DNA of 10,710 bases from JAJYTL01 sp046705265 (GTDB taxonomy: Bacteria; Pseudomonadota; Alphaproteobacteria; Ferrovibrionales; Ferrovibrionaceae), in contig JBJKQL010000081.1 of NCBI GenBank assembly GCA_046705265.1, positions 1 through 10,710 of the forward strand, in the 5' to 3' direction. The translations under genes were made by a program, and so were the position numbers. Each line of letters begins with the position of its first letter. Position 1 is the first letter of the stretch. Positions 1 through 6,378 of this stretch are shown piece after piece. The notes beneath the pieces were generated by a model, which saw only the letters and a list, made by a program, of their open reading frames with translations, was not told the DNA's origin and made no database searches.

Positions 1-164
1 CCACGCACTCCCACCTCGATCAGACCTTGACCTGGATCAGCCGCGTCAAGCCGGAGCGGGCGATCCTCACCAACATGCATATCGACCTCGATTATCAACG
101 GCTTCGCCGCGAGTTGCCGCCGGGCGTTGAACCCGCCTACGACGGCATGGTAGTTGAGGTCTAG
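1..164 (+). CDS. MBL-fold metallo-hydrolase, C-terminal fragment
   Basis: This is the 3' end of a gene that begins left of the window; codons run from base 3 to the TAG at 162-164, giving 53 residues. The fragment starts THSHLDQT and continues with a segment reading ILTNMHIDLDY, then ends ELPPGVEPAYDGMVVEV. From family knowledge, a late His in an ILTNMH-D-DY context followed by a P-AYDGM ending is typical of the PhnP-like branch of metallo-beta-lactamase-fold hydrolases common in alphaproteobacteria, where the His would be a metal ligand. These proteins are usually cytosolic phosphoesterase-like hydrolases; the substrate cannot be inferred here. Family members often lie in a housekeeping cluster with metG and tatD, which would make this the left border of the accessory region, but those genes are outside the window. 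The metal-binding N-terminal motif (HxHxDH) is not visible because the gene is cut. Confidence 0.8.
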   Translation, partial: THSHLDQTLTWISRVKPERAILTNMHIDLDYQRLRRELPPGVEPAYDGMVVEV

Positions 165-564
165 TTGGGACCAGCAGGCGTGATATTAACGTGAGGTCGG
201 CGGGGTCGTAGAGCGCGACCATCGCCTTCCGTCCGGCAATTTGTCGCCAAATCCGGCTTGCGATGTCTGTGCGCGGCCTCCTGCGTGCTACCGAAATGGA
301 TACCAATATCGCCCACCGAAGCATTATTTATGCCCAGCTATGCTACCAGCCCCGAAGGAGCAAAGCTTTCCAATCTGTCAATGCAGTCGGCAATATCCCG
401 AATTGGCGGCACGTGAGCCAACAACTGCTGGCGCGTCCCCGCCCCGTTATCTAAATTGGTACGAAAATGCTCGTTCCCTTGCGCGCGCAACGGTGTCGCG
501 GTAGAGAGGAACGGCTAAGATGCGCGGGTGATGAAAGTTGCTTCGTGGATGGAGGAGAGGGTGA
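165..564. other. Gene-poor stretch; possible decayed minus-strand frame
   Basis: No intact gene could be supported in these 400 bases. The plus-strand frames have Cys/Pro/Arg-rich translations and no ribosome-binding site, so they look spurious. On the minus strand, one frame reads from about 514 down to a TAG at 338-340 and continues in the same frame to a second TAG at 161-163. Its translation includes HVPPIRDIADCIDRLESFAP, which looks more protein-like than the other frames. The final stop shares the CTAG palindrome (161-164) with the stop of the MBL gene, so the two frames would be convergent and overlap by a few bases. This could be the remnant of a decayed gene or chance. No terminator or clear promoter was seen. 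The purine-rich GGAGGAG at 551-557 belongs to the GNAT gene downstream. Confidence 0.3.
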
Positions 565-1068
565 ATGCGCAATACTCGCCGCAAAACCAAGGGGCGTGCC
601 AAGGGCTCCACCATTTCGGTCGATCAAGGCGAGGCATTTCGCGTGCGGCCGGTTGTTGAAAGCGATCTGGCGGCGATTGCGACTCTCGACAAAGTCAACA
701 CGGGTAAGGCCAAGCCGAAATATTGGCGAAATCTCTATGAACGCTATCAGATACCAGGACGTCCGCGGTTCTTCCTGGTTGGTGAGCAGGGGGGCGCGTT
801 CGCAGGGTTCATTATCGGCGAAGTGCGCGCCTGGGAATTCGGCTCACCGCCGTGCGGCTGGGTTTTTGCCATCGGCGTAGTCCCGGAGCTACGCGTACAG
901 AAAATTGGGGCACGTCTTTTTGAAGAACTTTGCTGGCAGTTTAAGCGCGCAGGAGTTGACAAGATTCGGACGATGCTGGCACGCCAGGACAATCTGGTGA
1001 TGTCGTTCTTTCGCAGTCAGGGAATGACGGCGGGACCTTTCATTCAGCTCGAAAAGAGCTTGGATTGA
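565..1068 (+). CDS. GNAT-family N-acetyltransferase
   Basis: A 167-residue protein of typical single-domain GNAT length, starting at an ATG seven bases after a strong GGAGGAG (551-557). GNAT enzymes transfer an acetyl group from acetyl-CoA to an amine. The first 25 or so residues are a basic, probably disordered tail (MRNTRRKTKGRAKGS). The fold then follows: FRVRPVVESDLAAIATLD (beta1-alpha1), FFLVGEQGGAFAGFIIGEV (beta2-beta3), GWVFAIGVVPELR (beta4, motif A) and a final segment with MSFFRSQGM. The acetyl-CoA loop reads RVQKIGARLFEEL; the usual pattern is R/Q-x-x-G-x-G/A, so Lys replaces the first conserved Gly. Whether it still binds acetyl-CoA normally is uncertain. The gene lies 53 bases before the Rrf2 regulator and probably shares its transcript. 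The substrate is unknown; association with an importer suggests a small amine or amino acid, or a protein lysine, but this is inference. Confidence 0.85.
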   Translation: MRNTRRKTKGRAKGSTISVDQGEAFRVRPVVESDLAAIATLDKVNTGKAKPKYWRNLYERYQIPGRPRFFLVGEQGGAFAGFIIGEVRAWEFGSPPCGWVFAIGVVPELRVQKIGARLFEELCWQFKRAGVDKIRTMLARQDNLVMSFFRSQGMTAGPFIQLEKSLD

Positions 1069-1078
1069 TACCAAACTG

Positions 1079-1099
1079 CGGCGGATGGCCTGTCCGCCG
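1079..1099 (+). other. Short hairpin between GNAT and Rrf2 genes
   Basis: An inverted repeat CGGCGGA / TCCGCCG gives a perfect 7-bp GC stem with a 7-base loop, just upstream of the Rrf2 ribosome-binding site. No T-run follows, so it is not an intrinsic terminator. It could modulate translation or be an operator half-site pair, but short GC-rich inverted repeats are frequent by chance in such DNA. Confidence 0.3.
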
Positions 1100-1121
1100 A
1101 CGCCGCGGAGGACCAAACAAG

Positions 1122-1568
1122 ATGAGACTGCAAAAGGCGACTCGCTTCGGCCTTTATGCCACGCTCGAGCTTGCGGCCGCCGCTGACCGGTGGCTCTCGG
1201 CAGGCGAGATTGCTGACAAATACGGCATTTCGATCAACCATCTAGCGAAGGTATTGCGAACTCTGGGACGGGCCCGCGTGATCAAGTCCGTGCGCGGGGC
1301 GGGCGGCGGTTATCGCTTTGCCGGTAACGCCCGGCGAATGACTCTTCTCAGCATCATCGAGCTGTTTGAGGACATTGGACCGGCCGCTGACGAGATTACC
1401 GACGTGGATGAACAAACCAATATCGGCCTTGGCTTGCGGAATGTGCTCGTCGAAATTGACGAGATCAGCCGTGCGACACTCGGCTCGATCTCGATCGAGA
1501 CCTTTCTTGCTATGGCGGGCTGCCGTAAGCCCTCAGACAAACCGGGGTCTAGACAAGCAGCGGAATAG
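1122..1568 (+). CDS. Rrf2-family transcriptional regulator
   Basis: A 148-residue DNA-binding regulator. The ATG at 1122 is preferred over an upstream in-frame extension because GGAGGA (1107-1112) sits nine bases before it and the protein then starts MRLQKATRFGLYATLELA, the usual Rrf2 opening. A winged helix-turn-helix follows: LSAGEIADKYGISINHLAKVL (about residues 25-45) as the helix pair and RGAGGGYRFA (58-67) as the wing, matching the Rrf2 RG-x-GGY-LA signature. A helical dimerisation region occupies residues 74-130. Iron-sulfur Rrf2 proteins (IscR, NsrR) have three cysteines at about 90-106; here the only Cys is C134, near the tail, so a classic cluster is unlikely and a small-molecule or other signal is more probable. 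It lies 139 bases upstream of the binding-protein gene, so control of the importer is the obvious inference. The target site was not identified. Confidence 0.9.
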   Translation: MRLQKATRFGLYATLELAAAADRWLSAGEIADKYGISINHLAKVLRTLGRARVIKSVRGAGGGYRFAGNARRMTLLSIIELFEDIGPAADEITDVDEQTNIGLGLRNVLVEIDEISRATLGSISIETFLAMAGCRKPSDKPGSRQAAE

Positions 1569-1707
1569 AACCGTAGAACGATCCCATGAGAAATGTTTCG
1601 GTTTTTATTCCAAGCAGTGAACGTCGAAGCTATCATGCGGCCGCACATCGGTGGCGTTGCCGCCCATGGTGACCTGCCTGGAACCGTACGGGAGGAAGAG
1701 GATAATC
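1569..1707 (+). promoter_or_regulatory. Leader region before the importer operon
   Basis: This 139-base gap between the Rrf2 gene and the binding-protein gene is the likely place for an importer promoter or a regulator site. It contains a perfect 10-bp palindrome TGCGGCCGCA (1636-1645) and an imperfect hairpin GGTGGC-GTT-GCCGCC (1650-1664, one G-T pair). A strong ribosome-binding site, GGAGGAAGAGGA (1691-1702), ends the region. No sigma-70 hexamer pair of good quality was recognised, so the promoter assignment is positional only and read-through from the Rrf2 gene is possible. Confidence 0.35.
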
Positions 1708-2952
1708 ATGAATATGAACGTTTCGGGAACAGTAAAAGCGATAGCCGCCGGGCTCGTTATTTCCCTGGCGAGCGTCGTTGCTCACGCGACGCCGGCACCA
1801 TCGGAAATCAAGATTGGCACCCTTTATTCGGGTAGTGGCTCGTTTGCCGTTCCGTCGCAAGGTCAATATCAGGGCCTGCAGTTCTGGGCGAAGGGTGTCA
1901 ACAAAGAAGGTGGCGTCTTCGTCAAAGCGTTTGGTAAGAAGATTCCGGTAAAGATCATCGCTTATGATGACCAAAGCTCAACTTCGACCGCGACCACGCT
2001 CTATAACCAGCTGATTTCCCAAGATAAGGTGAATATCCTTATGGCGGACTTCGGCTCCGTTCTGACATCCGTCGCCGTGCCGCTTGCCGCCGAGCACCAT
2101 ATGCTCCTTATCGATCCGACCGGATCGGGGGCAAACTTTTTCACCAAAAAGACGGATTATTTGGCCGACGTCAGCATCCCGGCCTCGACGGTCTGGCCCG
2201 TGCCGCTCGCGCATTTCATGCTGCGTGAAAAGATCAAACGTATTGCCATCCTATACGGCTCGAATGATTTCGACGCTTCGCAAGCGAATACATTGAAGTC
2301 CGTGCTCAAGAAGGGTGGCGTGAGACCAGTCTACTTTCATGCGGTGCCAACCACCGAATCCAACTACACGGTGCTCCTGCATACAATTGCGGCGCGCCGC
2401 CCCGATGCGGTACTCGAACTTGGCTATCCGCCGAACGACATTGCGTTCCTGCATGCGCTCGCCGGAAGCGGGCTGCACTTCAATATGACGTTCACGATCT
2501 TTCCGGGGCAACTCTTGGCGCTTCTCACAAAGAATGTCGGCGCGAAGACACTTTCCTACACCTACACCTATCCTACGCCGCCGTTGGTGGACTACCCGAA
2601 GGTCACCTACGGACTTAACACCGTCGGTTTTGTCAAGGCTTATAAGGCCGCAACCCATGAGGCGCCGAACTTTCTCAACGCAGCCGGGTATAACGCCGGT
2701 CTGATCATGCAGAAGATGTTGGAGACGGCACCAAAATTCACTCAGCTCTCGTTTCATGCTGCGGTGATGAAAATGTCGGGCAAGACGAAGACGCTGCTTG
2801 GCGAATTCAAGATCAACGCCAATGGCGCACAACTCGGCGAATTGCTGCCTGTCGCTCAATTAGTACCGGCAGGAAAGGGGAACAAAATCGTCGTCGTCTA
2901 TCCGAAGGACAAGGCGACGGGAAAGCCTATTTACCCAGCACCGAAAGGCTGA
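1708..2952 (+). CDS. LIV-type ABC transporter periplasmic binding protein
   Basis: A 414-residue solute-binding protein of the Peripla_BP_6 / HAAT (leucine-binding-like) family, the expected length. The ATG at 1708 follows a GGAGGAAGAGGA site; a second ATG at 1714 is an alternative. Residues 1-27 form a Sec signal peptide: short N-region with one Lys, hydrophobic core AIAAGLVISLASVV, and an AHA cleavage site before TPAPSEIKIG. There is no lipobox and no Cys in the whole protein, so the mature form should be a soluble periplasmic protein. The mature part shows the family start EIKIGTLYSGSGSFA, then VKIIAYDDQSSTSTATTLYN and a second lobe from KRIAILYGSNDFD. The linked permeases and ATPases show that it delivers a solute to this importer. 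Which solute is unknown: this fold binds branched amino acids, amides, urea or aromatic acids, and no specificity residues could be assigned. Confidence 0.93.
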   Translation: MNMNVSGTVKAIAAGLVISLASVVAHATPAPSEIKIGTLYSGSGSFAVPSQGQYQGLQFWAKGVNKEGGVFVKAFGKKIPVKIIAYDDQSSTSTATTLYNQLISQDKVNILMADFGSVLTSVAVPLAAEHHMLLIDPTGSGANFFTKKTDYLADVSIPASTVWPVPLAHFMLREKIKRIAILYGSNDFDASQANTLKSVLKKGGVRPVYFHAVPTTESNYTVLLHTIAARRPDAVLELGYPPNDIAFLHALAGSGLHFNMTFTIFPGQLLALLTKNVGAKTLSYTYTYPTPPLVDYPKVTYGLNTVGFVKAYKAATHEAPNFLNAAGYNAGLIMQKMLETAPKFTQLSFHAAVMKMSGKTKTLLGEFKINANGAQLGELLPVAQLVPAGKGNKIVVVYPKDKATGKPIYPAPKG

Positions 2953-2971
2953 TTTTGGATCGTCGGGATTG

Positions 2972-2998
2972 ACCCGGCCGGCTTTGTGCCGACCGGGT
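2972..2998 (+). other. Intercistronic stem-loop between binding protein and permease genes
   Basis: ACCCGGCCGGC (2972-2982) pairs with GCCGACCGGGT (2988-2998): ten base pairs, one C-A mismatch and a 5-base loop, starting 19 bases after the stop codon. No T-run follows, so it is unlikely to be an intrinsic terminator. In binding-protein operons such as mal, hairpins in this position protect the upstream mRNA from 3' exonucleases and keep the binding protein in excess over the membrane parts. The same role is inferred here. Confidence 0.6.
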
Positions 2999-3044
2999 GT
3001 CCTGATTGTGGCGCGCTATCGGCCTAAAGAGTGGCGGAGGAAGC

Positions 3045-3926
3045 GTGGAGCTTTTCGAATACGCCGTTATCGGCGGTATCCTCTACGGCATTTTTTTCAG
3101 CCTGATCGGTATCGGCCTCAATTTGGTTTTTGGCGTCATGCGCGTTATCAACCTTGCGCATGGACAATTCATCGTGCTCGGCGGCTTTGGCGCCTATCTG
3201 CTTTCAAGGTTGCTCGGGCTCAATCCTCTTTGGGGGATTCCCTTGGCAGTGGTCGGGGCGACTATCATCGGCTGGCCTCTCTATTACGCGGTGGTGCCGC
3301 GGTTACAGAGAAGCCGAGACCCGGAAATGCTCTCCTTCATCCTGTTTTTCGGCGTCGCGCAGATCATAGAGGCCTTGACTGTTTTCGCTTTCGGACCGGA
3401 CCAGCGCTCGCTGCCGAGTGACGCCCTGGGGGCTGGAAATCTTGGATTGCTTGGGCAGGATTTCCCGGATAGCTGGTGGATTGCGGTCCTGGTCAGCTCG
3501 CTGGCGATTTTTGGGCTGTATCTCTATTTTTCGCGGACTAAGCTGGGTTATGCGACCCGTGCAGTCATGGCTAATCGTGATGAAGCACAAGCGACCGGAA
3601 TCAGTGTCGACCGAGTGTCAGCGGTCGCCTTCGTCATCGGCCTGGCACTGGCGGGCACCGCGGGAGTGTTTGTGCCTTATTTGCTAGGATCGGTTTCACC
3701 GGATCTCGGTAACAACCTGACCACCACTTCGTTCGCGATCGTGATCATTGGTTCTCTCGGCAATCCGCTCGGTACCATTGTCGGTGGCTTGGTGTTCGGC
3801 TTAGGCACGATGCTGATGCAGACGTATTACGCATCTTGGTCCAATCTGGTCCCCTACGCCTTGTTACTGATCATCGTTCTGATCCGACCCTCGGGTCTAC
3901 TTGGTAAGGCCGCTCGCGTTGCGTGA
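3045..3926 (+). CDS. livH: LIV-type ABC transporter permease (LivH-like)
   Basis: One of the two inner-membrane subunits of the importer, 293 residues, the usual LivH size. I chose the GTG at 3045, behind GGAGGA (3036-3041), because the protein then begins ELFEYAVIGGILYGIFFSLIG like family members; an upstream TTG at 3006 would add 13 atypical residues. The spacing from the site to the GTG is short (3 bases). Family motifs are clear: GLNLVFGVMRVINLAHGQF (about residues 24-42), a cytoplasmic ATPase-contact loop TKLGYATRAVMANRDEAQAT, and a near C-terminal IIGSLGNPLGTIVGGLVFG. About eight hydrophobic segments are evident. The stop lies 10 bases before the LivM-like gene. The symbol reflects family membership; leucine is not shown to be the substrate. 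Confidence 0.92.
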   Translation: MELFEYAVIGGILYGIFFSLIGIGLNLVFGVMRVINLAHGQFIVLGGFGAYLLSRLLGLNPLWGIPLAVVGATIIGWPLYYAVVPRLQRSRDPEMLSFILFFGVAQIIEALTVFAFGPDQRSLPSDALGAGNLGLLGQDFPDSWWIAVLVSSLAIFGLYLYFSRTKLGYATRAVMANRDEAQATGISVDRVSAVAFVIGLALAGTAGVFVPYLLGSVSPDLGNNLTTTSFAIVIIGSLGNPLGTIVGGLVFGLGTMLMQTYYASWSNLVPYALLLIIVLIRPSGLLGKAARVA

Positions 3927-3936
3927 GGGAATCCCG

Positions 3937-4854
3937 ATGCGCCGACTGGCACCGGGAGCCATCGTGCTCGCGCTGCTTGCCGCGAGCTTCCTCGCCTTGC
4001 CGCATATCTATAATAACCAGTCGCTGTTGTTCACGCTGATGACGTTCATCGTGCTGGCGCAGGGGCTGAACTTGCTCTATGGCTTTACCGGGTATCTGCC
4101 TTTCGGCTATGTCGGCTTCTTTGGCTGCGGTGCTTACGCTACTTCGCTTCTTGTATTGCACACGCAACTTCCGATTTTCGTCTGCGTTGGAGGAGGGGGT
4201 CTAGGGGCTGTTTTGATGGCGCTGATTCTGGGACCGCTGTTGCGGCTTTCGGGGGCTTATTTTTCCATCGCGAATCTCGCCGCCTCTCAGATCCTGTTCT
4301 TCGTCGTCGCAAATCCTAATCTGTCCAAAATCACCGGTGGGCCCTACGGACTCAAAATCGATCAGGTCTACGATCCCGACGCCAGCTATCTTGCGATGCT
4401 GTTTGTTCTTCTGCTTGCAAGCGGCATAGCTGCGTATTTCCGCATGTCGCGGTTCGGAATGGCACTTCGAGCGATGACGCAGGATGCTGTAAGTGCGGCG
4501 ATGGCGGGAATCGATGTGGTGCGCGAACGGCTGATCGTGTGGCTGATTTCCGCCTTGATTGCCGGGCTCGCTGGCGGAATCTATGCCTGGAATCTTTCAG
4601 TATTTTATCCTGATGCCGTCTTTACGTTGCAGATATCGGTTTTTGCCATTGTCTTTGCGCTGTTCGGCGGCGTTGGGACTGTGATCGGGCCGATCGTCGG
4701 TGCGGCATTGCTCTACACCTTCTACGCCGTAATCGGGATGTCGACGCCGCAATATTTCGAGCTTCTCTATGGCGCATTGATCGTGTTCTTGGTGCTGTTC
4801 CTGCCAAACGGCTTGTCGTCACTCGCAACCCGGTGGGGGCGTCGTGTCTTCTGA
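3937..4854 (+). CDS. livM: LIV-type ABC transporter permease (LivM-like)
   Basis: The second channel subunit, 305 residues. The ATG at 3937 has GAGGGA (3925-3930) six bases upstream, overlapping the LivH stop, and gives MRRLAPGAIVLALLAASFLALP, a basic start followed by a first membrane helix. Characteristic LivM features are present: GLNLLYGFTGYLPFGYVGFFGCGAYAT (about residues 43-69), LRLSGAYFSIANLAASQI, the ITGGPYGLK loop, the coupling loop SRFGMALRAMTQDAVSAAMAG and the terminal FGGVGTVIGPIVGAALL with LFLPNGL near the end. This is somewhat shorter than E. coli LivM (which carries an N-terminal extension) and close to the usual length in alphaproteobacteria. Its 3' end overlaps the LivG-like gene by 11 bases, implying translational coupling. 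As with the partner, the solute is unknown. Confidence 0.92.
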   Translation: MRRLAPGAIVLALLAASFLALPHIYNNQSLLFTLMTFIVLAQGLNLLYGFTGYLPFGYVGFFGCGAYATSLLVLHTQLPIFVCVGGGGLGAVLMALILGPLLRLSGAYFSIANLAASQILFFVVANPNLSKITGGPYGLKIDQVYDPDASYLAMLFVLLLASGIAAYFRMSRFGMALRAMTQDAVSAAMAGIDVVRERLIVWLISALIAGLAGGIYAWNLSVFYPDAVFTLQISVFAIVFALFGGVGTVIGPIVGAALLYTFYAVIGMSTPQYFELLYGALIVFLVLFLPNGLSSLATRWGRRVF

Positions 4855-5554
4855 GCCCCTGTTGCGCCTTAATCAGGTGAGCAAGAGATTCAACGGCCTC
4901 ACGGTCCTGAACGGCGTCAGTTTCAGCGTTCTGCCGGGTGAAATCCTTGGCCTCGTGGGTCCCAACGGCTCGGGAAAAACGACGGCAATCAACGTGATTT
5001 CCGGCGTGAACCGCGCTGATTCAGGGACTATTTTGTTCGAAGGAAAGCCAGTGGAGGCGCTCGCCTCTTTTCGACTCGCTCGGCTTGGAATCAATCGCAC
5101 GTTCCAAGTGCCGAAAACTTTCCACGACATGACCGCGCGCGAAAATATCGAGGTGGCGGCGCATTTTGGCCGGGTTCATGGTCATGCCGACGTCACGCAA
5201 ATACTTAACGACATCAATTTGATTGAACAGGCAAATCTGCCCGCCGTGTCACTCACCGTGAACCAGCAAAAGATGCTTGACCTAGGGCGCGCGCTCGCAA
5301 CCGGGCCGAAGTTGATCTTGGTGGATGAAATCGGCGCAGGACTGAATCCCGCCGAGCTCGGCGGGATCGCGGTCATGCTGAAAAGCATTGCAGCACGCGG
5401 CATCGCGCTCATCGTGGTAGAGCATCTCTTGGATTTCCTCAATCGAATTACGAACCGCGTCATTGTTCTTAGCGCCGGACAGCTCCTCTTCGAGGGAACG
5501 TTGAAGGCAGCCTCCAAGGATGCGAACGTCGTCGCCGCGTTCATCGGGGGATAG
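4844..5554 (+). CDS. livG: LIV-type ABC transporter ATPase (LivG-like), variant signature
   Basis: A 236-residue cytoplasmic ATPase that powers the importer, starting at a GTG inside the end of the LivM gene with GTGGGGGC just upstream. Walker A is GPNGSGKT (residues 39-46), the Q-loop Gln is in NRTFQVPK (Q88), Walker B is LILVDE (157-162), the D-loop GLNPAEL and the H-loop His is in VVEH (H194). The ABC signature is unusual: where LSGGQ-type sequence is expected it reads SLTVNQQKMLDLGRAL (136-151), with both glycines missing. Related LivG subfamilies in alphaproteobacteria carry similar divergent signatures (LTLA-type), so this is probably a functional lineage trait and not decay. Length is slightly below the usual 250. 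Four bases separate its stop from the LivF start. Confidence 0.92.
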   Translation: MSSEPLLRLNQVSKRFNGLTVLNGVSFSVLPGEILGLVGPNGSGKTTAINVISGVNRADSGTILFEGKPVEALASFRLARLGINRTFQVPKTFHDMTARENIEVAAHFGRVHGHADVTQILNDINLIEQANLPAVSLTVNQQKMLDLGRALATGPKLILVDEIGAGLNPAELGGIAVMLKSIAARGIALIVVEHLLDFLNRITNRVIVLSAGQLLFEGTLKAASKDANVVAAFIGG

Positions 5555-5558
5555 AGGG

Positions 5559-6260
5559 ATGAGCCTGCTCGAGCTTCGCGGCGTCGAATCTGGCTATGGA
5601 ACGTTGCAAATCCTATGGGGCATCGACCTCGATGTCGATGCCGGTGAAACGGTTCTGCTCCTCGGCGCTAACAGTGCCGGCAAAACAACATTACTTCGTA
5701 CCATCATCGGCCTCCTGCCGTGCTGGCGTGGCAACATTATCTTCGACGGCGAGGCGATCAATACCTTGTCGTCAGATCAACGTATCCGCCGCGGTATCGC
5801 CTTCATGTCGGAACTCGGCGTTTTCCCGTCGCTCTCGATCGAGGAAAATATCCGTCTCGGAGGATACTTTTTAAGCGATTCCGAGGTGCGTCGGCGAAGC
5901 GCGCGCCTGTTCGAGCTGTTTCCCGATCTCGCGGAACGGCGCCGCAGCGCCGCCGCCATGTTATCGGGGGGACAGCGAAAAATGCTCGGTATTGCGAAGG
6001 TCCTGGTGTCTGGACCAAAACTTCTGCTCATGGACGAACCTTCGTCCGGCCTCGCTCCCGTTTTCGTCAAGCAGGTGATCGAAGTGTTAAGGACCAGGAT
6101 CGGGACCGGCACCTCGCTTCTTATCGCTGAACAGAACGTGGCGTTCCTCGGGCTCGCGGATCGAGGCTTCCTGATCGATCATGGACAAGTCAAACTGTCA
6201 GGGACTCGGGCGGAACTCGAATCCAGCGATGCGGTGCGCGAGGCCTATTTCGGCCTATAA
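5559..6260 (+). CDS. livF: LIV-type ABC transporter ATPase (LivF-like)
   Basis: The second ATPase of the importer, 233 residues, the normal LivF length. I chose the ATG at 5559 because it gives MSLLELRGVESGYGTLQIL, the standard LivF opening, behind a GGGGGATAGAGGG purine run; an earlier in-frame ATG inside the LivG end would add 13 atypical residues. Walker A is GANSAGKTT (36-44; most LivF have GANGAGKTT, but the GxxxxGKT core is intact). The signature LSGGQRKMLGIAKVL (135-149) is canonical, unlike in the LivG partner. Walker B with its catalytic Glu is LLLMDEPSSGL (E160). The H-loop position carries Gln in IAEQN (Q192), as is usual for LivF. It is the last gene of the operon; no intrinsic terminator in the plus direction follows, and transcription would run towards the convergent binding-protein gene. 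Confidence 0.92.
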   Translation: MSLLELRGVESGYGTLQILWGIDLDVDAGETVLLLGANSAGKTTLLRTIIGLLPCWRGNIIFDGEAINTLSSDQRIRRGIAFMSELGVFPSLSIEENIRLGGYFLSDSEVRRRSARLFELFPDLAERRRSAAAMLSGGQRKMLGIAKVLVSGPKLLLMDEPSSGLAPVFVKQVIEVLRTRIGTGTSLLIAEQNVAFLGLADRGFLIDHGQVKLSGTRAELESSDAVREAYFGL

Positions 6261-6304
6261 GAAATTTCTTGGATTCTTCAGCCGGCGCCATTTTGCCGCC
6301 GACG

Positions 6305-6359
6305 AAAAAAGAAGGCCCCGGAAGGGGCTGCCGATGATTCGGCTGTGGCTTCCGGGGCC
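6305..6359 (-). terminator. Intrinsic terminator of the Tat-exported binding protein gene
   Basis: On the minus strand GGCCCCGGAAG (complement of 6349-6359) pairs perfectly with CTTCCGGGGCC (complement of 6314-6324), 11 bp, and is followed by TTCTTTTTT (complement of 6305-6313). The 24-base loop itself holds a small GCCG/CGGC hairpin (6330-6333 with 6340-6343). It starts 19 bases after the stop codon at 6379. On the plus strand the stem is preceded, not followed, by the homopolymer run, so it should act in one direction only. Confidence 0.88.
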
Positions 6360-6378
6360 CTCGGGAAGTCCTTCCGGC

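Noticed and set aside
452..470. Sigma-54-like promoter TTGGTACG-AAAA-TGCTC upstream of the GNAT gene.
   Set aside because: The GG and GC elements are 9 bases apart where 10 are required, and the -24 element has T for C; the match is probably chance.
241..504. Plus-strand reading frames between the MBL and GNAT genes.
   Set aside because: Cys/Pro/Arg-rich translations, no ribosome-binding site and no recognisable motif.
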